Assembly (NCBI GenBank): GCA_024305405.1
Contig: JAKNDB010000098.1
Coordinates: 1,178,001-1,242,000, forward strand
Source: Dirofilaria immitis
Lineage: Eukaryota; Nematoda; Chromadorea; Rhabditida; Onchocercidae
DNA length: 64,000 nt
Direction of reading: 5' to 3'
Under the pieces are notes generated by a model, which was not told where the DNA came from, did not search any database, and saw only the letters and a program-made list of their open reading frames with translations. A program made the position numbers and the translations under genes. Below are positions 1 through 42,299 of this stretch, in pieces; within the stretch, counting starts at the first letter, position 1; each line of letters begins with the position of its first letter.

Positions 1-1457
1 GTATCAAACGTAGCGAAGCGACAAACATATTAATATTCGATTTTTATTTTAACTAATTTTTGTATTTTCAAAAAAAAAACGAAAACGGAAACGACATTAT
101 TCAAGCATTGAACAAAGACAAAAATGTAAATCAAAGTTATCTTTCAATTGCTTCCGGAATTTAGCTCGTCCTTTCTTCGTTATGTAAATCCAAATTCGAT
201 ATAGTTCCAAAACATTTCAATTTAATGGATATAATTTGATACATAAATAACTTTAGATTCATATCATCCGAAACAGCCCCTGAATTCTACAAATTCCCGA
301 CCTATTCTTGAAGCATACTAAAATCTTTATATGAAAAATTTATATTAAATTTCATTAGAAAAAATATCATTCAATGTTGAACAAAATGAATTCAGAAATT
401 TCCTTGAAATTCTGAATACGTCAATAACAATTTACTCTAATATAATTTATTTACGTAAATGGAAAATCAATGTGACCAAAAAGAATGAGAGAAAAATAAT
501 AAATGACAGCAATCCAAAAAATATTCATAGTGCAAAAAGAAAACATTGAGCAAATAGTACTTTGTATCGAAATATAATCGAATATCAAGAATATTTCATA
601 TCAGAATATAACTGAAATATCCAGAATATTTTCATATTAGAATACAACTGAAATATCCGGGATATTTCACACTGAGATACACTTAGAATATTCGGGATGT
701 TGCATACTGAAATATATTCGAATGTCCGGATATCAAAGTAGATCTTCAATATCTAGAATATTGCACATTGGAATATATCCGGAATCCCCATTTTCGAGAG
801 TCGACAAAACAGGAAGTAATTTCCTGCTCAAAGATTTTAAGATTAAGCAGAATCCAATGTGAATTCATTCCTTAAATGGATTATTCCCATTTCAACAATT
901 ACAATTATAATTATGAATCACGAATACCATCGCAATTAAGATAATTATAAATACAGAATTACAATAAAGTGAATATAATGAATAAAAAAAATTATCGAAA
1001 TACATCCAGAATATCCGGGATATTATAAAATCATCATAAAAATGAACGTGATGAATGAAAAAAACATGATTAAAAATCATAATAAAACAAATGTAATGAA
1101 TAGAAAATTATAATTGAATGAATACAATTCTTTTGAGTGATCTATTTTCTAAGTAAAAAAAAAAGTTTATGAGTAAAAATGATAATAAATTTTAAAGAAG
1201 AAATAATGATAATATCGATTAAAACTGACACAACACATATATTCTTACTACGATTAATAAACGATGGATAGTTCGATAGAAAATTGTAGAACGACATCTG
1301 AAACAGGCCTTCTAGTATCAGATGCTAAACTGTGTAAGTCAAATTATTGGTTTCAGATACCACACGGTAAATTCGGAATTTCAAAATTATGGGATATTTC
1401 CCGCCTCCGTACTATTGCAGCGCTATAGCTGGCAATACGGAAATCTGAAGCGCTCGT
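1..1457. other. AT-rich non-coding DNA at the left edge
   Basis: No reading frame here has the length, codon use or splice signals of a gene. The short open frames are what AT-rich DNA gives by chance. Apart from the degenerate ~35-bp repeat block at about 565-795, nothing is recognisable. Confidence 0.6.
565..795. repeat. Degenerate ~35-bp tandem repeat
   Basis: About six diverged units of 34-36 bp share a core like GAATATTTCATAT followed by GAAATATCC. The middle units carry CCGGGATATT variants. The divergence between units suggests an old tandem array. A short related stretch (ATCCAGAATATCCGGGATAT) recurs alone near 1003-1022. Confidence 0.6.
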
Positions 1458-1746
1458 CGGATTTGTTCATTTCCGGTTATTATCTTATTGCATTTCCCGC
1501 TAGCATCTTATAGCATTTCCGGCTAGTATCCTATTGCATTTCGGGCTACTATCTTATTGCATTTCCGGCTACTATCTTGTTACATTTCGGGCTACTATCT
1601 TATAGCATTTCCGGCTAGTATCCTATTGCATTTCGGGGCTACTATCTTATTGCATTTCCGGCCACTATTTTGTTGTATTTCCGGCTACTATCCTACTGCA
1701 TTTCCGGCTAGTATCTTATTGCATTTCCGGCCAGTATCCTATTGCA
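1458..1746. repeat. 23-bp tandem satellite, about 12 copies
   Basis: The unit is close to TATCTTATTGCATTTCCGGC plus TAC or TAG. It repeats about a dozen times, and units differ by substitutions such as CTAC/CTAG and TTATTG/TTATAG. One unit near 1636 has an extra G. The block is richer in C and G than its surroundings. Open frames across it only reflect the repeat and carry no sign of selection. This is a minisatellite or small satellite array. Confidence 0.9.
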
Positions 1747-2039
1747 GTTTTTTCCACGTTCTTCAACATAATCAATGGAAATATTCCATTTGTTTTCTTT
1801 TCACGACCGAAATTGGCAATAATCCGGTCTGTTTTCGTAATCTTATTTTACAATTTCGGAAATTTCACAATTATTATGAATTTGTATATCAAGATGCCGG
1901 ATAATAGTTAACATATCTTTAGGCCTAATAAAATGTGATGCGTTCAACGAAATATATAATATGATATCAATATCCCGTTACCCAAGATATCATAATATTA
2001 CAGAAATTATTAATTAGTAAGAAATTGCACTATGCAATT

Positions 2040-2252
2040 ATCTCTTAGATATCTTAATGTTATGAAGAATGTTGATGAATACGCATATTATATCTAAGAT
2101 ATTTTAGTATTATCGAGATTGTTGATGAGATAATTCTATCGCACATTCATCATTCTCGAGATATATTAATAATAATTGATTGTTGATGAGATAAAAATTC
2201 CATCGCACATTCATTATTCTCGAGATATATTAATAGTAATTTATTGTTGATG
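2040..2252. repeat. Three imperfect ~65-70-bp tandem units
   Basis: The phrase TTGTTGATGAGATAA followed by TCGCACATTCAT and TTCTCGAGATATATTAAT recurs with a period of roughly 65-70 bp. The two right-hand units are closely similar, and the left unit (ATATCTAAGATATTTTAGT) is more diverged. It lies about 650 bp upstream of the beta-tubulin start. Confidence 0.65.
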
Positions 2253-2912
2253 AGTTTAAGAGTTACGAAAAAAAACGGCGTTCACACGCCATTCCAAATC
2301 CTTTGTAACGAATATGAATGAGCGTAATGAAACAGTATGCGATATGGTGACATCTCATTCATAATAGATCATTGTCAATCGTTGCGCTTGCATTGCATGC
2401 ACTGCACGTTATGAGCGTGCAGAGAATATATAAAATTTGAGAGAGAGTAAGAGAGAAGTAGAGTGTCTCTGACAAAAGATTGCACCTTTGCGTATCATTC
2501 TGGATATCTGTCTGTACGCCATTCTTCACTCGTTGCGATGTCTGTGCGATATGGAAAAGGACAACGGCCAAGGTTAGAGGTTATTCTTCGATGCGTGTCA
2601 TCTACTCTTTATTCATTTGTATGTTCGTCTGTCTGTCTATCTATTCATCTGTCTCGTCTTTTGTTTGGTTGCTAGGAAGCCTGTGTCGATAACTCCTTCT
2701 CAGTTCATTTCAAATAGTGGCGGGATAGGATGGTTGGTAGCAATGTGTAGTGGTCATTATTTATCAGATGGATATATGTTGATGTATGACGCTTACAACG
2801 TTCATCATATGTGAATATTAGCGTGTAATACAGCTAATGTTCGCTTATTGACGTATATCAATTGCAGATCTTATTTTGATCGAGAAAATTCTCGTTAAAA
2901 AGTATTAAAGCA
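2253..2912 (+). promoter_or_regulatory. Upstream region and 5' leader of beta-tubulin, with a candidate spliced-leader acceptor
   Basis: This is the only space for the beta-tubulin promoter after the upstream repeats. It contains a GAGAGAGTAAGAGAGAAG-rich stretch near 2440-2460 and a short CTGT-type microsatellite near 2625-2660. The sequence CAATTGCAG ends at 2867, 45 bases before the ATG. In nematodes such a site is typically the acceptor for a trans-spliced leader or for a 5'UTR intron. No TATA box can be assigned with confidence. Confidence 0.4.
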
Positions 2913-6239
<3,327 letters not shown>

Positions 6240-6410
6240 ATACAACATGATTAATTTTATGAAAAAAAGAAAAAACAGAAATGTTTCAGTTTTTTAATTC
6301 TCGTCTTCTTCATGTTTTGTGTTGTTACAATTATTTGTTACTTTTCGCTTTCGCCAGTGTGTAGCAAGTTTTAAGCAAGCATAACAGTAAATCCTATTGT
6401 TGTATTTCTT

Positions 6411-6416
6411 AATAAA
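6411..6416 (+). terminator. AATAAA polyadenylation signal after beta-tubulin
   Basis: AATAAA lies about 170 bases beyond the tubulin stop codon, followed by an AT-rich stretch. This is the best candidate 3'-end signal for the gene. There is no transcript evidence. Confidence 0.5.
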
Positions 6417-7249
6417 TTATGATCAATATTCTTGGCAGATTATGCAAAGTTGTAATTCAGAACATTACAAACGATTAATTTATTCGGAAAATGGTTTTCA
6501 ATTACTTATCTTATTTGAAAAAACTATAGATAAAAATAGAGGTAATCAACAAAATACTAATTTTGCAACTTGATGGGATGAAATCTACTGAGATGTAACA
6601 ACTTAGAAAGTCTGGCCAAATCGTCATTAGTGCTGCGACAGCTCTAATAAGCCGACTCACATTACCGCAGTCTTTCTTGCAGTTCTCTCCTTTTTCATCT
6701 ATTTTTCTTTCCGAAAAAAAAAATTTAATTATTATATATCATTTGATTGTTATTATTATATGCTAAACATCAGTATTGGTACTGCCCGGTACAATGACAA
6801 TAAAAAGGACGACTAGAACAAATAGCTGGAACTTCCGAATTTGAGGTCATTTACTGCGTCACCAAATAAGTATTGACGTGGTCTTTGAGCCATTATGAAG
6901 TTCGTTATTCCAGTTTTCTCAAGGAACTTTTCACAAAACATCCAATGTTGTATTTGGATTATAATAATTACAGAATTGAAAAATCAAAAAGAATTTGCAT
7001 TAAGGATTAAAGATTGGAAATGTGAGATTGAAATAAAAGTATGGTAGAGTTTAGAAATATATATAAATTTAAAAAAGCATATAAAATAAATAAAACAATA
7101 TGATGTTCTCTCTTTTCACCTCTCATTTCCTTATTGATGTATTGATGCTTTTTGATTTTGATTCTATCATTGCTATTAACAATTTCTTCGATTTTTCAAT
7201 TCTGTAATTACTATAATCTAATGCGAGATATAAAAGAAATTCAAATTCT

Positions 7250-7328
7250 ATCCGCCATCCATCCATCCATCCATCCATCCATCCATCCATCCATCTATCC
7301 ATCCATCTATCCATCCATTCGTTCATCA
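7250..7328. repeat. (CATC)n microsatellite
   Basis: About 15 near-perfect CCAT tetranucleotide units, with CTAT interruptions toward the right end. Open frames through it, which give Ile-His-Pro-Ser or Trp-Met-Asp repeats, are artefacts of the repeat. Confidence 0.95.
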
Positions 7329-10300
7329 TGCTGAATTCAATTCGATGTAAAAAAAGTGTAAACATAATTTTAATTATTTCTCGTTTCACGATGCTTATAG
7401 AAATTTTGAATCAAAATGTAAATAAAGTGCAATTAATGGAATTTATCATCACAAGAATCAATCAAATAACCAACTAAGTTAAAATTTCGCTACTTTTTGT
7501 TTTTATTTTAATTTTATGATCAGTGATATTTCTACTTTTTATTCATTTATTTGGATGTATTTTAATTCACATTTAAGAATCTTTTCTCGTTGTTTTATTT
7601 TCTTCAACAAACAATTTTTTTTTTTTTTTTGCATATTATCTATTTATAATTCTTTGAATTACTCTTCAACTCTTATGTATATAACAAATATTTATGATGT
7701 AAACAATAATCAATTAATATCAAATATTGAAGTAAGTTCAAAAGATACTACTAAGCCAAGAAGTCTATTTTAATAATTTCTCTAATATTTAAGTTCAGGA
7801 ATATAAGGTCCAATGTATTCCGTAATTATAAATTACAACAGCATCTTGGTAAACAATGAATGATTGCATATTTCTTCATTCTAATTTGCCATACTTTTAT
7901 TCAGCTGATATGGCAGATCAATTATAAATTCACTCTTTGATCGTCATCATTGATAAATTGAATATGCAGAGGAAATGAGAGTACAAAATAAAGTTTAAAA
8001 TTTCAAACTTTTGGATTAATTCTTCAGTCAGAATGTTCCGGAAAATTTAATGAGTGACATGAATGACATAAGCCATAACTGGCTGAAGGATATGTTAGTA
8101 TTGATAATTGTGATGATGATGCATCGAAATATGGAACAATTGCTACGATCATATTTCATAATAAACAGAAAAAATAACGAAGCGAAAAAGTGATTATGTT
8201 CGAGATGATAATCAATTTCTCCTCTACACTACTAAATTTATCATTATAGATTGTAAGCCTAATTTTTTTTTTTTGTCAAAGTCGACTTCTAAGAATTCAC
8301 AATTTTAATTTGAAGAAGAAGAAGACAGCAACGAGCTTTTTACGAAGTAGCCGTGAATCCCATTATAAACATCGTGAAATTGGAATGCTTTCGAAATATT
8401 TAAAACAAAAAAGAATTAAGACTGAGTAATTTTTCCATTTTAAACTAATCTTTTCCCAGGAATCTTCGCTTCTTTGAATCAAAATTTTTAGTAAAAATGT
8501 TCTATGATAGCTAATCCATCGTTTTAACTAAACTATAAACTTTGTTTTGAGATGTCACATTAAAATCTTTTAATTTAAATAATTTACATTTAACGGGATG
8601 ATAGATGTCATTGCGTATCATTTATTGTTTTACAGTCATCGAATTGTAGTCAGTGGAACGAATGAATTTCAAATATTTATTTCTGAACGTTTAATGAGAT
8701 AAAGAGTAACACTGATAAACTCGACCATATCCCTTCTCCTTTATTTAATTCCGATTATTAAATTCTAAAAATTTCATTTTAGTTGTTTAGATCCACAGTT
8801 TTCTAATTCAATAAGATTTGCTCTTCAATTTATAAAAAAACAATTAAACATAGATAGCTTCAAATGAGAAGTACTAATGCATAATCTCGACTGTAAATCG
8901 AATTCAATACGATCTGCGAAAGCTAAGATTGATTTCAGGTACAAAGATGAAGAAAATAAAGTATACTGATATGATCGATTCGACCAACAAGAAAATTCAT
9001 TACTTATTTATCAATCATTGCTATTTGTCAGTGCAAAAGAGATTCACTTTTTGATAATTTTTTTGTAATTTTAACGAAGATCCGTGTGCATTTCCCAACG
9101 TTATCATTCTAATTTAATGATTATAATTTATCAGTAAAATAAAAATAATCAGCTACGATCAGCTGGAATATCACGATATAATAATTATTAGTTGGTAATA
9201 TTTATTTCATACAATCAAAAATATATACTGAAATTTAACAAATTTTTGATTTAAATTTAAAAAATGAATATAACTCTCAAGACTAAAATGAATAAGTTAT
9301 ATAACAATAACAAAATATAAACGAACAAATTTTCCAACTTTCTTATCTTTAATCATTAGATGAAGATTCATGGCATGGATGCATCAATATGAATGAATTG
9401 ATGAAAAAGTTAGTTATAAAGCCTGCGGCCAAAAGGATAGATGATTTTAATTTGTCACTGAATCGAATTCATTCGTACTGATGGAATATAAAGCCTATTT
9501 TGAATTTGGAATGGATAAAATATAGTTGATATGAATATTACTGATAATATGATATATCATTATGGCATTGCTAAATTTTTTTTTTTGTTATCGTTCCTCT
9601 TTTATGAGAATAAAGTTTGATAGGAATGAAAATTGTAGTTTAATGATCGATATTTGCAGATGAAATTAACAAAGTTATCTACTCTACGATATGTCTATGA
9701 TATAGCGTGTATGCTGTATGATGAGAAGTTCCTGACGGTGATTTATCAATCTGATGCTATTAAATGACATCTTTGTTTACTTCAATTACCTGCCTTAAGA
9801 GTTATTGATTTTAGATTTATTGATAATGAATTTAGTAATACATATATATATATATATTATATCAATGCTGTAAACAATCGAGAATATATTCTTGATTATT
9901 TGTGAATAAGAGGAAAGCAAATAAGCCAAAAATATATGATATTTTAATACAAGTAGACGGTTAAAAATAATTTTAATAAATTTTTAATATTATTTTTTTG
10001 GGAAATTATATTTTGCAATAATTTTGATATTATTAATATTTTTCAAATAACTTTTTAAACGAAATTTTACATCGATAAAATGTTTAATTTGATATTAAGA
10101 ATAAATTGTGAAATATTTTATAGCTTTCTATATCATACATTACCGTTATCAGTTTAATACCTTTACTTATTTTCCATAAATATTATCCATCTATCTTGAA
10201 TATGAATTATTTTAATTGATCGTTAATATTTACAGTAATTTGGATCATAAAGTTGAAATTTTCTGCAAGAGGCAAATATTCCTCATTATAATCTAAACTT

Positions 10301-11811
10301 TGAAATACATTATGTATCAAAATTAAGTAATTAGCACTAATTATGTCAAAGAAATGGTACGATCATTCCCTTATCAATGAATATCATCATCTTTGTTCGA
10401 GAATTTCTATGATAGCAAATGTTGTTGATAAAATAATTATCAATTATTTGAAATATAAATTTATTTACTTTAGTAAAATTTATTCTCCAATTTTCTTTTT
10501 TGTTGATTGAAGAGATAAAAGATTATGAGAACTAAATATTGAAAGAAATGATAAATATCGATAATTTTCTGATAAAATAAAAACAAATTAATCAAAAATT
10601 TAAATAATATGAGGAGAAATTTTAATAATTTTTAAATGTAATTTTTATGCTTTATAAAGAATATGCTAAATTAATAGGAAATTTTTCAAAAATTAAATTA
10701 TACAAAATATTTACTGATCAAAGTTATCGATAATATGATATTAGGTTATTGATATTAATACTAATGTTTAATATTAAAAATAATCATGCATAAATTAGGC
10801 AAGTTGAAAAAATAATTATCAATGATTACCGTTTTAAAGGTATTCATTTCAATTGTAATTATTTAATGAAAAAAATAAAAATTCTCGTAAATTTATGATA
10901 ACGAATTAATTATTGATTTAAATAATTTTAATTTTGATTAATTTACATATAACATAAATATGTAATATGAATTGAATTTAAAAAAATATAATTAAGTCGA
11001 AAGACAAACCTAAAATTGAATTTGACCTTAAATTGTTTTAAATTATAAACCTAAAATTTAACTAAACAGAAGATGACGACTGAGGAGATGGGAGAAGAAG
11101 GAAATGAAATTTCGAATTGCAATTACAGTAAGAATAAGAAGAAAGAAATTGAATTTAAAAATAAATTAGCGAAATTAATAGGAATTAAAATATAAAACGA
11201 ATAAAAAATTAATTACAAATAAAAACTTTCATCGTTTTATGCCATAATTTTGGATTGAAAATTTTATGAATTTAAAAATTTTTTTTCTTAGAAAAAGGAT
11301 TGTTTTTTAAAAAAGAATTGTGTTATGAATGTTAGATGGGTTCGGAATGTATGGAGAAAGAAATGCTTTAAAAAAGTTTTAATTCCATCTATAATCAAAG
11401 AATATAATTAAGTTTGCTTAAAACTTTGTTCAATTTTGAGAATTAAAAAATTGAAAAAAATAACTATTTTGGGATTTATTTTCTTTTCATTATAAATCTA
11501 AAAATATTGATTTTTGTGAAAGCATTCTAATTCTTATACGCTATTTAAGAGATACCTATCCTTTCTTTTTATATCGGTTTATTTCTTCGCTTTCTAGAAA
11601 AAAATATTTTTCGATTTTATTTTTGATTTCCTTCATTTAGCATTTTTGAAATAATTACAATTAAACAATTTCATTGATATCATATTTTCAAACGTTAATC
11701 ATATCAAATATTATCACTTATGTATTTAGTAAAACACACTGACTCGAAAAGATAAAGTATCCACCCATCTTTCAATTCTTTTTTTTTTTTGAACAAAAAC
11801 AACAAAAGGAA

Positions 11812-11975
11812 CTTTACACTGATATATGTTAAAGTTGATTCTAATATTCTGCGCTACTCTATATCTAGAATAAATTAGAATCCCAATTCAATCTTCTACA
11901 CTGATATAGGTCAAAGCAGATTTTAGTATTCTATACTTATGCTAAATCAGAATTCCAAATTCAATCGTCTACTTT
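11812..11975. repeat. Two-unit ~83-bp tandem duplication
   Basis: ACACTGATATATGTTAAAG (about 11815) recurs as ACACTGATATAGGTCAAAG (about 11898). Each is followed by a similar run ending AATTCAATCTTCTAC or AATTCAATCGTCTAC. The units have diverged moderately. Confidence 0.75.
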
Positions 11976-13775
11976 ATAATTTTGAATAGCATATATGTAG
12001 CCATATCCTATGTGATAAACAAATATAGCAAAAATGATTTTATGATTTTGGTTTATCAAATAAGGTTTATCAAGTGACTAAATTAAGATATAAGTATGTT
12101 GCATATGTGTTATGCATATATCTGTCAATATCCTATCCATTTTATTTTTATTGCCCCAAATTATATATTTCATTCAAATTTAATATTTTATGAAAAACAT
12201 TTGGAAAAATCGAAATAAAAATATATACAACAATATATGATATGTATTTTTTCATTATTAATAAATCAAATAAATCATAAGATAGCAAAATATAATGGAA
12301 AAAGATGTGCCATAATAAATGAAAAGTATAAGTTTAAAAAAAAGAAAAAGGATAAAATCCAAATTTATTTATTTGAAAATTTTAAAATTCGTTTTGAATA
12401 ATTTCAAAATTGGTAAATTTGCGAATTTCTTCTATTTCCAGAAATCATTTATACATTATGCCTATTGTTTGCATATTAAAAAAACAATAATTTCAAATTA
12501 ATAATAATTGAAATTCTATCAAAATACGCCATATTTTTCATTAGCAACAATAAATTAGTAAAAAAACAATTCGAAAAACTTTTTTATAGAATACACAATA
12601 CAAGATACAGATCATTTGGAAGCTCAAAAATCATGTTAATTGATTGTAATCTAAACTTGTAATTTATCACTTGGAATAAATCAAATCTTGGAATATTTAG
12701 GAGGAGAGATAAAAAAGAAAGAAATGAAATGATTAAAATTTATGGAAAAATTAAAATCGATCATAAATTTTCATATCAACAACATACATTATTGATTATT
12801 TTCAATAAATATGCCATCAGTTGTCATCACTAGCTTTTCATTTCTTTTCTCATTTTCATTCAATAAAAATTAAAACAAAATTTGGCAAATAATTTGCAAT
12901 TGCAAAGAAACGAAGAAAGGAAACAAATTTTTAAACTTCACAGACTACATAGATTAGAAGCAATCGTTGATCTCATAATGATAATGATTAACGATAAGTG
13001 AAATCATCTTATTATTACCCAATATTGCTGTATTTAAATATAAATTTATAAGGAAAAGGAAATTATTGCTATTTTAGATTTCCAAAAAAGAATAAAGTAA
13101 TACCAAAATTATTGGAAAAAGGCACAAAAAAGAATGTGATATAAATTGAACTTAAAGATGGGAAATTATTATTATGCACTATGAAAAATGAACAGAATCA
13201 ACAAGTTATTCAAATAATTAATTAAATGCTTATATATATTATTCATTGCCAAGAGTAAAGCATATTCTATTTCGGGAACAATTGTAAGCAAAGAAACAGA
13301 TATCACTTCATTCGAGAACAAATCGATTTAAGAATGAGAAAAAGAGTATAAGGGCATGGATTTGTACAACTATTCGAAAAACATATTCCATATAAGCGAT
13401 TAATAATTCGAGATTCCATTAATTCCAATCATAGATACTGCATTACTTCATTTCTCAGTGATATTTTCCCAACATAAGATTATATAAAGGGACTTATTTT
13501 TACATCCAATAAAGTATAAATATACATTGGAGAAAAAGAATATTGATAAATTATGAATATTGATTAAACAAAACTTTCATATACAATTTAATTATTAAAT
13601 ATCGATCCACATTTCACTAAACAACAATATCAAATTTCAAAAAGATATCGTCAGAAAAATATCACAATTAGAAAGCATTATAGAATTGCTAAAACAATTA
13701 TTAATTTGTAAAATTTAAGAGGATCGTGAGGTATTTCTTAGAATTGCTTTTATGGAGACGAAAATCTGATTAACA

Positions 13776-39194
<25,419 letters not shown>

Positions 39195-39300
39195 ATCGCG
39201 TTCGATTATATGCATTCAGCATAGGAAACATGTGAGATCAAGCAAAACACATCGTAAATCCTTCAAAAATTTTTGTGAATGATATTTATCTGAAAATGAA
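39195..39300 (-). promoter_or_regulatory. 5' leader of ire-1 with candidate spliced-leader acceptor
   Basis: On the minus strand, TTTTCATTTTCAG ends at about 39290, some 95 bases before the ire-1 ATG (39194). This is a good acceptor for a trans-spliced leader or a 5'UTR intron. The ATG chosen opens directly into a signal peptide, which supports it. Confidence 0.4.
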
Positions 39301-40049
39301 AAAATTAGTTCAATTTTTTAATTAATAAAATTAATGAAATCTTCGGAAAATATACTCTGAAAGTGTAAATTTCTCATAAACACAGAGAGCATTAAAGTTA
39401 ACAATGAATTTGTCATTTCATTAAAACATTTGCTTTGTTTAGTCAAAATTATTAATAAAAATATTATCACTGCCTCACTATGCGATAATTAAATCAATAA
39501 GTTAATAAATGAAATGTATGTAAAGTAAATAAATATACAAGGCAAGTGACGTCAAAGTACCCCAAAACTCAACACAACAAAAATCACAGGTAATCATCAT
39601 CCGTGAAAATATATAATTTCAAAGGAATTTATATAATCGCGGTCACTATGTGCGAACGTTATATCTCTCCCTCAACTAATTCAGTCATTGAATTATTCGA
39701 TGGATGGACTGTAAAAACGAATAGTTACGTATTTGGAATTATAATTAATTGATAAAATTTTAATTTCAAGATTATATTAATGAAGTCAAAGTATAATATA
39801 ATAAACAAACTATCATTGCTACAATTTAAGCTTAATAATTTCTCGACTGACTTACAAAAAATGTAGAAAAAAAAAGATTTTTGCTATGTTACTTGCAATA
39901 TCATAATGAATATTTAAGAAAAACTTATATATATTTTGTAGAATATTACAAAATCAAATTATATAGTAAAAGTTTTCAATTAGAATGAATTTTAAAATAT
40001 TCATTGCAATATAATGCGAAATTAATTCTTTTGAAAGTATTGAAAAGGA

Positions 40050-40310
40050 TAGTATAATATATACATATATATAAGAATAATATAATATAAAGAATATTAT
40101 AAAAATAAAATAAAAGAATATAAATGTATAAGAATACTACAATATAAAAACATTATAAAAATAAAGAATATAAATGTGAAAGAATAGTATAATATAAATA
40201 TAAAAAACAATAAATACAACACAAACGAATAATACAGTATAAACATAAACGAATAATATAAAAAGAAAAGTAATAGAATAAAAAAATAATATAAACAAAA
40301 ATAAAAAAAT
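40050..40310. repeat. Degenerate AT-rich tandem array (~57-bp period in part)
   Basis: ATTATAAAAATAAA, followed by AGAATATAAATGT and then AGAATA, recurs at about 40095 and 40152. Weaker AATATAAA-rich copies lie on both sides. Confidence 0.55.
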
Positions 40311-41217
40311 AATAAAGCTAAGATGTCTTAAATATTTCGTTCTAAAATAAAATCCACCACTTTATCACTCTTCCCTATCAGTGATATATTTAAATCATTT
40401 AGAGATGATCAGCTTTCCGTCTAATTCATTAATAAACATTCATAGAATCATATTCTCAATTTCACGATTCTTTATAAATTGAAATTTAAGATTTAGTTTA
40501 ATTATTTTATAAATATTTTTAAAATTATATTCTCATTTATTTTTCCCGAATGTTCAAGTTTTATGAAGTATTTTTTTCGATAATTTAACAGGTAAATAAT
40601 AATTTCATAGGTAGGATATTAGCAATAATGAAAAGAATATCTGTGATATAATTAATTATATCAACAATATTCAGATCTATTATCAGATTAGATCTAAACG
40701 AACAAAAATACAAGGAATGATATTTCGAAAATATTTTCCTTCATTTTCAAAAACTTCATGCTTAATAAATTCTCGATCACTTTCCTATTTTACATCTAAT
40801 TGCAAGCACTTTTTTAATCTATTCTCGAGTAGTTATTGATATATATTTTAGGAAATTGTTGAAAATTATTTAAAATTTATTTAAATTCTTTATTCATATA
40901 ATAATGATAAGTTTTATTCGTCTTATGCTTCCTTGTTAGCTTCTCTTTATAATAATATAAATGAAAATTCATATTTTGCATTCAAATACGATATATTTTT
41001 CCGGAAAATAAATATATATTTAATAATTCCTCAATTTATTTCAAATAGCAAACAGATAATAGGAAAAAGAAAATCAGTTTTATTGTTATTTCTTGAAGAT
41101 AAAATTTAAATAAGTTTATTTCATATGAAAACATATTTATTTCTTTGCACCTGTATAATTTCACCGGCAAAATTATTAATAAACAATTAATTTACAATAA
41201 ATTATAAAGATAGATAT

Positions 41218-41266
41218 TGAGAGAAAGGGAGAGAGAGAGTGAGAGAGGGAAAGAGAGAGGGAGAAA
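41218..41266. repeat. (GA)n-rich microsatellite
   Basis: Purine-only run with GAGAGAGAGAG blocks broken by GGGA and GTGA. Confidence 0.9.
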
Positions 41267-41940
41267 ACTAACAAATAATGATAATCAAATAAAAACAAAT
41301 TAATGCAGATATGATTATCAAATAAGAACGAATTGATAATCAAATAATGATTCATTAATAATTATAAAAGAGATCAATATATAAATGCATTATAAGTTGA
41401 ATATATTATTGGCAGGAATGTTCTCGCAAATAGATCATAAACATTTTTCTCATATATTATTAAATCAAATAAATTTGCATTCAAAAAAAATGCACAATAA
41501 TATGCAACAGTAATACTGAAATGAAAAAAAAGAGCGACTAAAATTATAACAAAAATAACAATATGTTTTAGCAAAAAATCTATTGCTAAAACAAAATAAA
41601 GTAAAAAAAATTATCCGAAATATTAAAAATTTTCTTGCTAATTTTTGCTATCATTCATTTGAATAGAATTAACGGCTATTTTCTAATTACTGTACTACAG
41701 TAATTAGATTACAATTATACTGTCTAAAGTAACAAGATTATAAGAATTTTAGATAGCATACATTTTAATGAAAAAAAATCAGAGAATAACAGAAAAAATC
41801 AGAAAATAACAGAAAAAAGAATTCCAGGTTTTCATTAAAAATCGACAAATTTTTCTTTTTGGTTTTAAAATTTCAAATATAAATTTTTCTGGAATCAAAA
41901 ATTTCGAAAAGTATATTTAAACAATTCAAAGAAAGAGAGA

Positions 41941-42090
41941 AAATACATATAAATAAAACAATACAAAATTCTGGTCTAAAATTAAAACAGGCTATTCCTA
42001 ATCAACAAGAGAAAAAAAACATATACATAAAACAATATGAAATTCTCGTCCAAAATTAAAGAAGGCTATTATTAATCAAGAAGAAGAAAA
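41941..42090. repeat. ~74-bp tandem duplication
   Basis: CATATAAATAAAACAATAC (41946) recurs as CATATACATAAAACAATAT (42020). Each is followed by AAATTCT, CTAAAATTAAA or CCAAAATTAAA, and GGCTATT then TAATCAA. Confidence 0.75.
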
Positions 42091-42299
42091 AAATATTGAA
42101 TGGTTGAAATATTCCTGTAGATGAAGTAAGATAAGAAAATAATTTCAACAATTAGAATATACTAACACTCTATGCATTTCCAAGATCTATTGCTAATTAT
42201 TACTTTGTTTGATTATTCAAACTTTTATAATATAATTATCAACCATTCAAAATTGAATATAATAAATAGATATTACTAACAAATAAATACAATTTAAAG

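Larger units (their letters stand above)
6417..13775. other. 7.4-kb AT-rich intergenic region between convergent genes
   Basis: This separates the 3' end of beta-tubulin (+) from the 3' end of ire-1 (-). I found no reading frame with recognisable protein sequence or convincing exon chain. It holds a CATC microsatellite (7250-7328), a two-unit tandem duplication (11812-11975), short TA runs (near 9840) and many A/T homopolymers. A slightly less AT-rich patch at 6590-6930 contains short open frames on the minus strand but gives no recognisable product. Confidence 0.6.
39301..42299. other. Intergenic AT-rich region upstream of ire-1
   Basis: No protein-like sequence is recognised on either strand. 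It holds a degenerate AT-rich array (40050-40310), a GA microsatellite (41218-41266) and a ~74-bp tandem duplication (41941-42090). The ire-1 promoter should lie in its left part. Confidence 0.6.

Noticed and set aside
1322..1904. Open frames through the 23-bp satellite that read as repetitive Leu/Pro/Tyr-rich proteins
   Set aside because: They are produced by the tandem repeat itself. There are no splice signals, domains or codon bias.
2463..2814. Overlapping 60-70-residue open frames upstream of beta-tubulin
   Set aside because: Three frames are open over the same low-complexity DNA, with no protein-like features. The region is better explained as promoter and leader.
6540..6930. Minus-strand short frame starting MAQRPRQYLFGDAV (6813-6893) and protein-like text nearby at 6560-6700
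   Set aside because: It is only 26 codons, the possible second exon is open in more than one frame, and no family is recognised. The evidence is too weak for a gene call.
7123..7389. Trp-Met-Asp or Ile-His-Pro-Ser repeat proteins at the CATC microsatellite
   Set aside because: Translation of a simple repeat.
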